A stretch of 64,000 nucleotides of DNA, taken from NCBI GenBank assembly GCA_002449845.1, contig DJXW01000009.1, positions 1-64,000 on the forward strand, read 5' to 3'. The translations under genes were made by a program, and so were the position numbers. The notes under the pieces were generated by a model, which worked only from the letters and a program-made list of their open reading frames with translations, made no database searches and had not been told where the DNA came from. The stretch comes from Prevotella sp. UBA6994. Its GTDB lineage: Bacteria > Bacteroidota > Bacteroidia > Bacteroidales > Bacteroidaceae. Position 1 is the stretch's first letter. The number at the start of each line of letters is the position of its first letter. Positions 26,797-36,659 of the stretch are shown in pieces.

Positions 26797-28152
26797 ATGA
26801 AAAAGAAGAAAAGCAGCCTTAAAAGCACCATAGCAGTATCTCTAACCAATTATCTCGATGCAGGAGCCATCGTGGCAGGAGCCAGTGGCCTTACCTTATG
26901 GAAAGACTACCTTGGACTAACGGAAGGACATCTTGGTTGGCTGAATGCCATCAGTGCCAATTGTCTTGGTGCAGCCATTGGTGCCATTATCGGTGGATTC
27001 ATGGCTGACAAATATGGTCGCAAAGCCATATACACATACAATATGCTCATCTATATGTTAGGTGTAGCACTCATCATGTGTTCAATCAACTTTCCCATGT
27101 TATTATTGGGATTTCTCATCACGGGCATTTCGGTAGGCGTAGGTGTTCCAGCCTCTTGGACCTATATCTCCGAGAGTTCAGAAGTGGTGAATCGTGGACG
27201 AAACATTGGCATCTCACAGATGGCTTGGGGCATTGGTCCTACCATTATTCTCATCTTAGGAACCTTGCTTGCCCCACCCACGGGAGGCGTAGGAACAGAA
27301 GGAATACTGTTCGGATGGGTGCAAGGAATCGCACATCTTTTCAGTGCAGACATGAGTGGAGCCTCACTTCACGTATTTAGTAGTAGGATTGTGTTTGCAT
27401 CATTGTTTATCGTTGCCTTTATTGCCTGGCAATTGCAACGTCGTCTTGACGAGTCGAAAGAATGGGAGACCATGAAGGAGAAATCTAAGGAGACAGCTCA
27501 AGCACCAACCATTTCCGCCTTCTTATCCAACAAGATCAACATTCGTACCATGCTGTTCCTCGCAGGTATGTATCTCACATGGAATTTGGTAAGTTCGGTC
27601 ATGGGATTCTTCCAACAACACATCTACGAGACGGCAGGTGGACTCTCCAATGAATACGCCAATATGTTGAGCGTAGGGCAATGGCTCATCATTATCGCCA
27701 CCACATTTGTCTATTCAATGATTATCGACAAAGTAAACCAAAGATGGTTATATTTCATCGGTGTAAGCTTTGCCGTTTCTGCTTGGTTATTGATTATCAC
27801 CATAGGCATTAACAGCATAGCCGGTCTTCTTATCTTCACATTACTATGGGGATTACAAGGTGGCATTTCCGTACAATCGTTTTATGCGTTATGGGCATCA
27901 GAGTTGTTCCCAGCCAAATATCGCGCAGCCGCCCAAGGTATCATGTTCTTCATTGTACGAGGATTGTCTGCAGCATGGGGACTTGGTTTCGTTTATATCT
28001 ATGGTGAAAACGGAGAGGGATTTAGCATGGCAGCCTACATCATGATAGCCCTGTTGTTTACCTCACTATTGATAGGGACGATTGGAGCACCCAACACACG
28101 TGGAAAGACATTGGAAGAAATAACCAAGGAACGATATGGAGATGACATCTAA
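26797..28152 (+). CDS. MFS sugar or uronate transporter
   Basis: A 451-residue inner-membrane protein with about 12 hydrophobic segments. The MFS signature GGFMADKYGRKAIYTY lies after helix 2 (residues about 67-82), and SWTYISESSEVVNRGRNIGI marks the middle of the first half. It is probably a sugar:H+ symporter; the position among pectin enzymes suggests a uronic acid or short oligosaccharide. Its stop overlaps the next gene, a cytoplasmic GH78, by 17 bp, which supports import of a rhamnose-containing fragment. Confidence 0.85.
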   Translation: MKKKKSSLKSTIAVSLTNYLDAGAIVAGASGLTLWKDYLGLTEGHLGWLNAISANCLGAAIGAIIGGFMADKYGRKAIYTYNMLIYMLGVALIMCSINFPMLLLGFLITGISVGVGVPASWTYISESSEVVNRGRNIGISQMAWGIGPTIILILGTLLAPPTGGVGTEGILFGWVQGIAHLFSADMSGASLHVFSSRIVFASLFIVAFIAWQLQRRLDESKEWETMKEKSKETAQAPTISAFLSNKINIRTMLFLAGMYLTWNLVSSVMGFFQQHIYETAGGLSNEYANMLSVGQWLIIIATTFVYSMIIDKVNQRWLYFIGVSFAVSAWLLIITIGINSIAGLLIFTLLWGLQGGISVQSFYALWASELFPAKYRAAAQGIMFFIVRGLSAAWGLGFVYIYGENGEGFSMAAYIMIALLFTSLLIGTIGAPNTRGKTLEEITKERYGDDI

Positions 28153-30220
28153 GCAACAACTATCCACTTGGATTTGGTATCCCGGCGACTTTGAAATATG
28201 GTTGGGTAATCGTTTCAACAATCGTCGCACAGAACGAGGAGCCATGTTTCCGCCATTTTGGAAACAAGATAGTCATTGGGCAACGGTGGTATTCTGTAAA
28301 ACGGTTGATTTACAAAAGTCAGAAACTATCACCATTGCCGCAGAAGGAGACTATAACTTCATGCTGGATGGTAAATTGCAGTTTGGAATGCCTTCCTCTT
28401 TTACGATTCCAGCTGGTAAGCATCAGTTATATTTCAAGGTTTATCACCTATCTTCCCCACCCTCCCTTTTTGTTCAAGGAGGAACCATCCATAGCGACAA
28501 GTCATGGTCAGTAACTTACGAAGATAAGATATGGATTGACGAAAACGGTAAAGCCCACGGTAGTGGTGTGTATATTCCAGCAGCATGTTGGAACTTCAAT
28601 CAAATCAGCACTCCCCCATCCCAATACCAATTGTTGAGAGAAGAACACCAACCCATTTCAGAAACAAAAAAGGGAAATGGAATCCTATACGATTTTGGAC
28701 GAGAAACATTCGGTTATCTCAAGTTTAAAGGGCTCAAAGGCAGTGGTTTCATATATATATATTATGGTGAGAGCGAGGAAGAGGCTTTAGACAAAGAGCA
28801 TTGCGAAACACTCGACCGTTTGGATTGTTGTGGTATTACCACAACATACGGAACAAGCAAGGCTTTCCGTTACGTCTATGTTGAAACAGAAGTCAAGTAT
28901 GACCATCTTTCCATGGATTACGAATATGCTCCCCATGATGACAAGCATAGTGGAACGTTTCGTTGCAATGACGAAATGGTCAATGCCATTTGGGAAACGG
29001 CAGCTTATACGATGGACCTCACCACCCGTGAATTCTTCTTAGACGGAATCAAGAGAGACCGTTGGATTTGGAGTGGCGACGCCATTCAGAGTTACCTTAT
29101 GAATTACTATCTGCATTTCGACAAGGAATGTGTGAAACGAACCATCAGACAACTAAGAGGAAAAAATCCCGTGACGGCTCATATCAATACCATCATGGAT
29201 TATTCTTTCTATTGGTTTAAGTCTATATTGGACTATTATCTCTATACAGGTGACATAGAATTTATCCGTGAATTGTATCCGCGAATGAAAACCTTGATGG
29301 ATTATTGCCTATCGAGAACCAATGCGGAAGGAATGGCTGAAGGACAAGCCGACGATTGGATCTTCGTGGATTGGGTGGATTTCCCCATGCACAAGAGAGG
29401 TACACTCTGTTTTGAACAAATTCTTTTCTGTAAGGCATTGGAGGTAATGAGCAAATGTGCCTCTTTGTTACATGACTACTGTCATTATCCCGAACAGAAA
29501 GAACTTTACTTAGCAGACACCAAGCAATATGAACAATTAGCAAGCCACTTACGCGACCAACTGAAGGCTGCTTTCTGGAATGGGGAAGAACATGCTTTCA
29601 TGCACGCTATAGAGGATGGGAAAATAAATGATATGATTACGAAATTCCCGAATATGTTTGCCATTCTTTACGATATGGTTTGCGACTCGGAAAAACCATA
29701 TATATTAAATCGTGTCTTATTGAATGATGAGATAGGACAAATCACTACCCCTTACATGCGTTTCTATGAGTTGGAAGCATTATGTATGATGGGACTGCAA
29801 ACGAAAGTGTTATGTGAGATAAAGGATTATTGGGGTGGAATGTTGCGTGAAGGAGCCACTACCTTCTGGGAAAAATACGTTCCCTCAGAAAAAGGAACGC
29901 GACACCTATCCATGTATGGACGACCTTACGGCAAGAGTCTTTGCCACGCATGGGGAGCAAGTCCTATTTATCTCATTGGTAAATATTATTTAGGCATTTC
30001 TCCCACTATGGCTGGTTATGAGGAATATATCGTCAAGCCAACACTCGGAGGAATGGAATGGATGGAAGGCTCTGTTCCCACTCCATTTGGAATGATTCGC
30101 CTCAAGATGAATAGAGAGCAAGTTAGTGTTTATAGTGATGGAGGAAAAGGATTACTTATCATCAACGAGAAAGAGATTCCCATTCCTTCCCAACAAGAAA
30201 TAACGATTGATTATGATTAG
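28136..30220 (+). CDS. Cytoplasmic GH78-family alpha-L-rhamnosidase-like enzyme
   Basis: A 694-residue protein without signal peptide (MEMTSKQQLSTWIWYPGD). Two N-terminal beta domains (about 1-270) carry a carbohydrate-binding-like lid. The (alpha/alpha)6 barrel follows (about 275-610) with FFLDGIKRDRWIWSGD: D303, R307, D308, R309 and D315 match the GH78 acid-residue region. A C-terminal beta-sandwich is short. It should cleave terminal rhamnose from an imported fragment. It overlaps the MFS gene by 17 bp and the next gene by 14 bp, an operon sign. Confidence 0.85.
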   Translation: MEMTSKQQLSTWIWYPGDFEIWLGNRFNNRRTERGAMFPPFWKQDSHWATVVFCKTVDLQKSETITIAAEGDYNFMLDGKLQFGMPSSFTIPAGKHQLYFKVYHLSSPPSLFVQGGTIHSDKSWSVTYEDKIWIDENGKAHGSGVYIPAACWNFNQISTPPSQYQLLREEHQPISETKKGNGILYDFGRETFGYLKFKGLKGSGFIYIYYGESEEEALDKEHCETLDRLDCCGITTTYGTSKAFRYVYVETEVKYDHLSMDYEYAPHDDKHSGTFRCNDEMVNAIWETAAYTMDLTTREFFLDGIKRDRWIWSGDAIQSYLMNYYLHFDKECVKRTIRQLRGKNPVTAHINTIMDYSFYWFKSILDYYLYTGDIEFIRELYPRMKTLMDYCLSRTNAEGMAEGQADDWIFVDWVDFPMHKRGTLCFEQILFCKALEVMSKCASLLHDYCHYPEQKELYLADTKQYEQLASHLRDQLKAAFWNGEEHAFMHAIEDGKINDMITKFPNMFAILYDMVCDSEKPYILNRVLLNDEIGQITTPYMRFYELEALCMMGLQTKVLCEIKDYWGGMLREGATTFWEKYVPSEKGTRHLSMYGRPYGKSLCHAWGASPIYLIGKYYLGISPTMAGYEEYIVKPTLGGMEWMEGSVPTPFGMIRLKMNREQVSVYSDGGKGLLIINEKEIPIPSQQEITIDYD

Positions 30221-32852
30221 TACATACAGGAAAGTTATTGGGATAGTCTGTCTGTTCTTGGCTTTACCAACGATGGGCAAGGTAAAGATCAAACTGAATT
30301 GCCATGTTCCACAAGCGGAATATGCCGTTTCTCGCTTAGCCCCCATTGAAGGTGATTATACCATTGTCATTGACAATATCAACAAAGGGAAAGCAGAGGG
30401 TTTCACCATCTCTTGCAAGAGAAAGAGAGTACGCATCCGTGGCAATGATGCCAACGGAATCATCTATGGAACGAACAAGTTGTTGGAATACTACGAAGCT
30501 CATCAGACACTCAAAGGAATGCCCACGATAACGGAAGTGCCAGAGATGAAGTTACGTGGAGCCTGTGTTGGATTGCAAAAGACCGTTTACCTTCCTGGTC
30601 ATAGGGTTTACGAATATCCCTATACGCCCGAAAACTTTCCGTGGTTTTATGATAAGGAATTATGGATTAAGTATCTCGATTTACTCGCTTCCAACAACAT
30701 GAATACCGTTTATCTATGGAACGGTCACCCGTTTGCTTCTTTGGTGAAGTTAGACGATTATCCCTTTGCAACAGAAGTAAGCGACATCACCATGCAGAAA
30801 AATCAAGAGATGTTTTCCTTCCTTACGACAGAAGCAGAAAGAAGAGGCATACGTGTCATACAAATGTTTTATAATATTATCTTGTCAAAACCCTTTGCCG
30901 ATCACTACGGATTGAAGACACAAGACCGAAATCGTCCCATTACTCCACTGATAGCAGACTATACACGGAAGAGTATTTCCGCATTCGTCCAGAAATACCC
31001 AAACGTAGGATTCCTCGTTTGTCTCGGTGAGGCAATGTCGGGCATAGACACAGATATTCAATGGATGACCGAAACGATTATCCCTGGTATTAAGGATGGA
31101 TTGAAAGCGTCTGGTCGTACAGACACACCTCCCATTATTCTTCGTTCCCATGACACTGACGGACCAGCTGTATTGAAGGCTTCCCTGCCCTATTATCCTA
31201 ATATCTATACCATGAGCAAATATACGGGGGAGAGTCTGACTACCTACGAACCAGGTGGACCGTGGGGAGAGACACATCAGCAATTAGCAGCTGCCGCTCC
31301 CATACACATTGACAATGTTCACATATTAGCCAATTTAGAACCGTGGCGTTGGTCTTCGCCTATATTTACTCAAAAGACCGTGCAAGCCATGCATCAGGTT
31401 CATCATTCCAAGGGCTTACATCTATATCCTCAATCATCATATTGGGATTGGCCATATACGGCAGACAAATTGGAGAATAACAAAAGACTCCTGCAAATTG
31501 ACCGTGACTGGATGTGGTATAAGGCATGGGGAAGATACGCATGGAATTGCCATCGTGACAACGATCAAACATTCTGGAAACAACAGATAGCCAACTATTA
31601 CGGCATTGACACCATAGCTGCCAACATGATTCTTCAAGCGTATCAAGAGACTGGAGAGATTGCCCCGAAACTTCTCCGTCGTTTCGGTATTACGGAAGGC
31701 AACAGGCAAACGCTCTTGCTCGGTATGAAAATGGCTCAGTTGGTCAATCCTTACAAGTTCACTATTTATCCAGGATTCTATGAAAGTTGTGGTCCTATGG
31801 GAGAAAAGCTCATTGAATATGTTGAAAAAGAATGGAAAGGATTGCCACACGAAGGTGAATTGCCTATCAACATCGTCACGGAGTGTGTGAATCATGGTAA
31901 GAACGCCATCCAACACATCACGGATTTCATGGCTTCTTACACTCCAACCAAACACCAAGACGAATTAAAACGGGTCTTCAATGATTTCAAGTTTTACAGT
32001 TTGTTTGCCGAGTCTTTTTACAACAAGGTTTTGGCAGCCCAACAAGTGTTGAATTACAAATGGTCTAAAGACATCAAATATTTAGATGCTGCTATTCCTT
32101 TATTGGAAAAGAGTTTGAATACATGGAAAGAACTATCCAAGGAAACAGCCAATCATTATCTTTATGCCAATTCGATGCAGACTGCCCAACGCCGTATTCC
32201 CATCGGAGGCAATGACGGCAAGTATAAGACGTGGTCTGAAATGCTACCTGTGTATGAGGAAGAACTTATTGCCTTGAAGGAGAATACCAACAAACTCCAT
32301 CGACAAAGGAGAAAAGGGAACAACTTATCCCTTCATGAAGAACATCCACGAGTAACGCCCTCCAACGTTACCCTCATCTCCCCTAAGACAACCACAACAT
32401 TACGTAAGAATGCCATACTTTTCGAGAATCGTAAAGACACGAGAGTCAATGCCATTGCTCCCGAATTGCAAGGATTGAGAGCATTGGTATTAAACCGAGA
32501 CAGTACTCGAATCAACGGAACAACCATTGAGTTCTCAACAGAAGAACCAACTAAAATGCTCGTTGGATTCTTCCAAGACGATGACCCTAAATGGGCAAAG
32601 GCTCCCAAGTTGGAAACCGATGCGTTGGGCAATGAATACGGACAAGCTGAACCCGTGCTTTACAATGCCATCAACATGAAAGAAATGCCTCCCGTGCATA
32701 TACATGCTTATCAGTTTGGAGCAGGAAAGCACAGTATCAATCTTCCTAAAGGAATAATATGTGTCGTGGGATTTACTAATTCCGACATCAAACAACGAGA
32801 TGCAGGACTTCAAAGTGCCGGCGACGAAGTGGATTGGTTATTTATGAAATAA
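30207..32852 (+). CDS. Exported alpha-glucuronidase-like (GH67N-type) glycosidase
   Basis: An 881-residue protein with a signal peptide (MIMISTYRKVIGIVCLFLAL). The N-terminal domain (about 25-115) is GH67N/GH20b-like (KRVRIRGNDANGIIYGTNKL). A TIM-barrel-like core follows (LDLLASNNMNTVYLWNGHPF, VGFLVCLGEAMSGIDTD, HILANLEPWRWSSPIF); E in LGEAMSG is a plausible catalytic acid. A helical domain (about 560-700) and a C-terminal beta domain complete it. The substrate is unknown, perhaps a pectic glucuronic or galacturonic side chain. Classic xylan GH67 enzymes are shorter, so this is likely a distinct family. It starts 14 bp inside the previous gene. Confidence 0.6.
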   Translation: MIMISTYRKVIGIVCLFLALPTMGKVKIKLNCHVPQAEYAVSRLAPIEGDYTIVIDNINKGKAEGFTISCKRKRVRIRGNDANGIIYGTNKLLEYYEAHQTLKGMPTITEVPEMKLRGACVGLQKTVYLPGHRVYEYPYTPENFPWFYDKELWIKYLDLLASNNMNTVYLWNGHPFASLVKLDDYPFATEVSDITMQKNQEMFSFLTTEAERRGIRVIQMFYNIILSKPFADHYGLKTQDRNRPITPLIADYTRKSISAFVQKYPNVGFLVCLGEAMSGIDTDIQWMTETIIPGIKDGLKASGRTDTPPIILRSHDTDGPAVLKASLPYYPNIYTMSKYTGESLTTYEPGGPWGETHQQLAAAAPIHIDNVHILANLEPWRWSSPIFTQKTVQAMHQVHHSKGLHLYPQSSYWDWPYTADKLENNKRLLQIDRDWMWYKAWGRYAWNCHRDNDQTFWKQQIANYYGIDTIAANMILQAYQETGEIAPKLLRRFGITEGNRQTLLLGMKMAQLVNPYKFTIYPGFYESCGPMGEKLIEYVEKEWKGLPHEGELPINIVTECVNHGKNAIQHITDFMASYTPTKHQDELKRVFNDFKFYSLFAESFYNKVLAAQQVLNYKWSKDIKYLDAAIPLLEKSLNTWKELSKETANHYLYANSMQTAQRRIPIGGNDGKYKTWSEMLPVYEEELIALKENTNKLHRQRRKGNNLSLHEEHPRVTPSNVTLISPKTTTTLRKNAILFENRKDTRVNAIAPELQGLRALVLNRDSTRINGTTIEFSTEEPTKMLVGFFQDDDPKWAKAPKLETDALGNEYGQAEPVLYNAINMKEMPPVHIHAYQFGAGKHSINLPKGIICVVGFTNSDIKQRDAGLQSAGDEVDWLFMK

Positions 32853-32858
32853 TACAAG

Positions 32859-35800
32859 ATGAGAAAATACATTTTACTGACACTTGTTTCTATTTGCGTC
32901 ACGTCTTTTGCGCAAGTGGTTTCGCAAGAGCGAATGCAACAGATATATGAGGCTTCACGCACTCCTTATAAATATGGAATGGTGATAGCCCCATCATCTA
33001 ATTTCAACAAATACGATTGTCCCACTGTTTTTCGTCAAGACGACAAATGGTATATGTCATTCGTATGTTATGATGGAAAAGACGGAACCGACGGTCGTGG
33101 GTATGAGACATGGTTAGCTCAAAGTGATGACTTGCTGCATTGGCAAATCTTAGGTCGTATTCTATCCTTACCCGATAATCCCATTTCTTCTCTATGGGAC
33201 AAGAACCAACGTGGTGGTTTCCCCGCTCTGATAGATTATACATGGGATGGTTCATACGAAATGCAATCGTTCAAGGGAAGACATTGGTTGACATACATCG
33301 GAGGACCAGGTACGGGATATGAGGCTGTCAACGCTCCTTTGAGTATTGGCATTGCCTCTACCAAGGGAGATATTTCCATTCCTCACCAATGGAATACGAA
33401 AAAAAAGCCATTAATGAGTTACAACGACAAAGATGCACAATGGTGGGAATATCTTACCCAGTATAAAAGTACCATCTATTGGATGAAAGATAAAAAACAC
33501 AGAATCAAAGGAAAGGAAAAATATCCTTTTATCATGTTCTATAATGCGGGTGGCAAAGACAACACGCATCCCAAGGGAGAGCGTATTGGCATTGCCCTTT
33601 CCAAGAACATGAAAAAGTGGAAACGCTTTGAAGGGAATCCTGTCTTTGCCCATGATTCGGATGGCACCATTACTGGCGACGCACAAATCGTACGCATGAA
33701 TGATGTGTGGGTGATGTATTATTTTTCCGCATACAATCCAACTCGCAAATACAATGCGTATAACACGTTTGCAGCAAGTTACGATTTAGTTAACTGGACC
33801 GACTGGAATGGTGCCGATCTTATCATTCCTTCTAAGCCTTACGATGAGATGTTTGCGCACAAGAGTTGTGTCATCCATCATCAAGGAGTGGTCTATCATT
33901 TCTATTGCGCGGTAAATCATGCCGGACAACGGGGCATTGCCGTGGCTACAAGTACACCGATGGGACGTTCAGACGTGTCATTCCCTCAACCAGAACCTAC
34001 GGGAAGACGTACCATCACTTCACTCAATGACCATTGGAATTGCCAAATAATTGGAAACAATGAAGTAAAGACGGTCAATATTCCACATAATTTGGATGAC
34101 TATTATGGGTATAGGCAACTACGACATGGTAACCTTCATGGTTCTGCTAAATATGAGAAGTCGTTTACTGCAACGAAAAAAGACGGCAAACGATATTTCC
34201 TCATGATGGAAGGTGTGGGAACATTTGCCACCGTTACCCTCAACGGTCATTCCTATCCCAAAGAACTTATAGGTAGGACATCTTTTACCATCGACATTAC
34301 AGATGCCCTACGTGATGGACACAATCAATTAAGTATTCTCGTTGACCATCCAGCCATGCTCACCAATAGTCCTTGGGTTTGTGGTGGTTGTTCTTCTGAA
34401 TGGGGATTTAGTGAAGGCTCACAACCATTCGGCATTTTCCGTCCTGTCTCTCTGATAGAAACCGATGAGGTACGTATCGAACCATTTGGCGTACATATCT
34501 GGAACAATCTCGCTTGTGATTCGGTTTTCATTGATACGGAAGTCAAGAATTACACGTCTCATACTCAAGAAATAGAATTGGTCAATAAGTTTACATTAGA
34601 GAGTGGCAAGCAGGTGTTCCGTCATGCTATTACCGCATCGCTTCAACCTGGTGAGACAAAAGTGTTCCGACATGCAGAACATATTGACAATCCGATTAGA
34701 TGGAACATTGACAATCCATACCTCTACCAACTTGCCACGATGATCAAACGCAATGGAAAGACAACGGATGAATGTCGCACACCCTTCGGCATTCGTAGTT
34801 TGTCGTGGCCTATACATCATCCTACCGACCATCGCTTTTTCCTCAACGAAAAGCCCATCTTCATCAACGGCACTTGTGAGTACGAACATCTGTTAGGAGC
34901 AAGTCATGCTTTTACGCACGAACAAATAGCCTCGCGCATCAAACAGATTCGCCATGCGGGGTTCAATGCTTTCCGCGAGGCTCATCAACCACATAACCTC
35001 TATTATCAACAATTGCTTGACCAACAAGGCATCTTGTTTTGGAGTCAGTTCTCTGCTCATATCTGGTACGATACCCCAGAGTTCCGCAACAATTTCAAAC
35101 GATTGTTGGTACGATGGATAAAGGAACGTCGCAATTCTCCGAGCATTATGATGTGGGGATTACAAAACGAGAGTGTTCTTCCCAAAGCTTTTGCTGAGGA
35201 ATGTAGTGAGCTCATTCGCCAACTCGACCCTACGGCTACCGTCATGCGACCCATCACTACCTGTAATGGTGGTGAAGGTACGGATTGGAACGTCATACAA
35301 AATTGGAGCGGTACGTATGGAGGCTCTGCTGAAAACTATGATAAGGAACTCACACTTCCCGAACAATTGCTGAATGGAGAATATGGTGCATGGCGAACGA
35401 TAGACATGCACGGCAAAGAGAAATATAGCGAAGAATCGTTTACTCAATTGTTGGAGACGAAAGCGCGATTGGCAGAAAGTGTGAAAGACTCTGTCTGCGG
35501 TCACTTCCAATGGTTGTTTACGTCTCACGACAATCCTGGGCGAGTGCAACCCGATGGTGCCTATCGTCTGATAGATAAGATTGGTCCCATCAACTACAAA
35601 GGTCTTTCTACCATCTGGGAAGAACCTACACCTGCTTATTACATGTACCGTCATCGTTATGTTGGAAAAGATACCATTATCCCTACGGCAGCCTCTCGTA
35701 ACGTTGACCTTGTGAAAGGAGATAAAGACTGGCACTACCTCTATCGTATCAATTGTGGTGGCGATTGCTATACCGATGAGTTTGGACAGCAATGGCATCA

Positions 35801-36659
35801 GGATTCGCAAAAATACTGCCATTCTTGGGGAAACGATTTCGAGAACATATCACCCTACCAGGCAAGTCAACGTCATATCACGGAACAAATACAAGGAACA
35901 AAGTCGCAAGAATTGTTCCAGTTCTTCCGTTTTGGTCGCCATCATCTGTGGTATGATTTCAATGTTCCCAATGGAGATTATCGCATTGAATTGTATTTCT
36001 TGGAACCGTGGCACGGCAAAGGAGGTGGAGAGAATGACGATTATGAAGGTATGCGTATCTTTGATGTAGCCGTAAATGGCAACACCGTCATCAACGACCT
36101 TGACCCTTGGGCTGAAGCAGGTTATTGCGGAGCTATGAAACGCATCGTCTATGCGAAGTCAAAAAATGGGATGTTGCGTATTTCCTTCCCCGAAGTGAAA
36201 GCAGGACAAGCCATCATCTGTGGTATTGCCATCGCAACAAAATCACCTATCGACACCAGTATGCACGAATGTCCACTCAGTTCGTTTTCATGGAGGGCTT
36301 GCGACACTGACACCATTGCCAAATTACCCAAAACATCATTGCCGCAAGATACGGAAGTTCGCCCTGCAACCGTATATGAGCCTGTGAAGCAAGGTACATG
36401 GGAAATAAAACCTGGATTGGGACAAGAATATGCCATTCGGTTCAGATATAAAAACACGACGGGCAAAGCCATCATCGCTCGTATGAAAATCGTGGATTCC
36501 AAGAAAGCCACGCTCGTTGACCGAGACATCACTTTCCCACCTACTCCCAATAAGTTTAAAATGCTTTCCACCACCACGGGTACGCAAATCAACGCGGGTA
36601 CTTATTTATTGACGGTGGACAACCAACAACTCGAATTTCAAAACATTGAGATACAATGA
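32859..36659 (+). CDS. GH43-like, GH2 and malectin three-domain fusion
   Basis: A 1266-residue exported enzyme (signal peptide ends near residue 18, SFAQ). Residues about 20-375 form a five-bladed GH43-type propeller (YDCPTVFRQDDKWYMSF, GYETWLAQSDDLLHW). Residues about 383-940 are GH2: sugar-binding domain, immunoglobulin-like domain and TIM barrel with acid/base E771 (WGLQNES) and nucleophile E841 (LLNGEYGAW). Residues about 955-1130 are malectin-like (YRINCGGDCYTDEFG). The propeller's catalytic triad is not obvious, so it may serve for binding. It is a candidate beta-glycosidase for a substituted pectic chain. The stop overlaps the next gene by 4 bp. Confidence 0.8.
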   Translation: MRKYILLTLVSICVTSFAQVVSQERMQQIYEASRTPYKYGMVIAPSSNFNKYDCPTVFRQDDKWYMSFVCYDGKDGTDGRGYETWLAQSDDLLHWQILGRILSLPDNPISSLWDKNQRGGFPALIDYTWDGSYEMQSFKGRHWLTYIGGPGTGYEAVNAPLSIGIASTKGDISIPHQWNTKKKPLMSYNDKDAQWWEYLTQYKSTIYWMKDKKHRIKGKEKYPFIMFYNAGGKDNTHPKGERIGIALSKNMKKWKRFEGNPVFAHDSDGTITGDAQIVRMNDVWVMYYFSAYNPTRKYNAYNTFAASYDLVNWTDWNGADLIIPSKPYDEMFAHKSCVIHHQGVVYHFYCAVNHAGQRGIAVATSTPMGRSDVSFPQPEPTGRRTITSLNDHWNCQIIGNNEVKTVNIPHNLDDYYGYRQLRHGNLHGSAKYEKSFTATKKDGKRYFLMMEGVGTFATVTLNGHSYPKELIGRTSFTIDITDALRDGHNQLSILVDHPAMLTNSPWVCGGCSSEWGFSEGSQPFGIFRPVSLIETDEVRIEPFGVHIWNNLACDSVFIDTEVKNYTSHTQEIELVNKFTLESGKQVFRHAITASLQPGETKVFRHAEHIDNPIRWNIDNPYLYQLATMIKRNGKTTDECRTPFGIRSLSWPIHHPTDHRFFLNEKPIFINGTCEYEHLLGASHAFTHEQIASRIKQIRHAGFNAFREAHQPHNLYYQQLLDQQGILFWSQFSAHIWYDTPEFRNNFKRLLVRWIKERRNSPSIMMWGLQNESVLPKAFAEECSELIRQLDPTATVMRPITTCNGGEGTDWNVIQNWSGTYGGSAENYDKELTLPEQLLNGEYGAWRTIDMHGKEKYSEESFTQLLETKARLAESVKDSVCGHFQWLFTSHDNPGRVQPDGAYRLIDKIGPINYKGLSTIWEEPTPAYYMYRHRYVGKDTIIPTAASRNVDLVKGDKDWHYLYRINCGGDCYTDEFGQQWHQDSQKYCHSWGNDFENISPYQASQRHITEQIQGTKSQELFQFFRFGRHHLWYDFNVPNGDYRIELYFLEPWHGKGGGENDDYEGMRIFDVAVNGNTVINDLDPWAEAGYCGAMKRIVYAKSKNGMLRISFPEVKAGQAIICGIAIATKSPIDTSMHECPLSSFSWRACDTDTIAKLPKTSLPQDTEVRPATVYEPVKQGTWEIKPGLGQEYAIRFRYKNTTGKAIIARMKIVDSKKATLVDRDITFPPTPNKFKMLSTTTGTQINAGTYLLTVDNQQLEFQNIEIQ

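Noticed and set aside
35160..35822. Minus-strand 220-codon frame
   Set aside because: It is antisense to the GH2 domain of the fusion enzyme and carries no recognisable motif.
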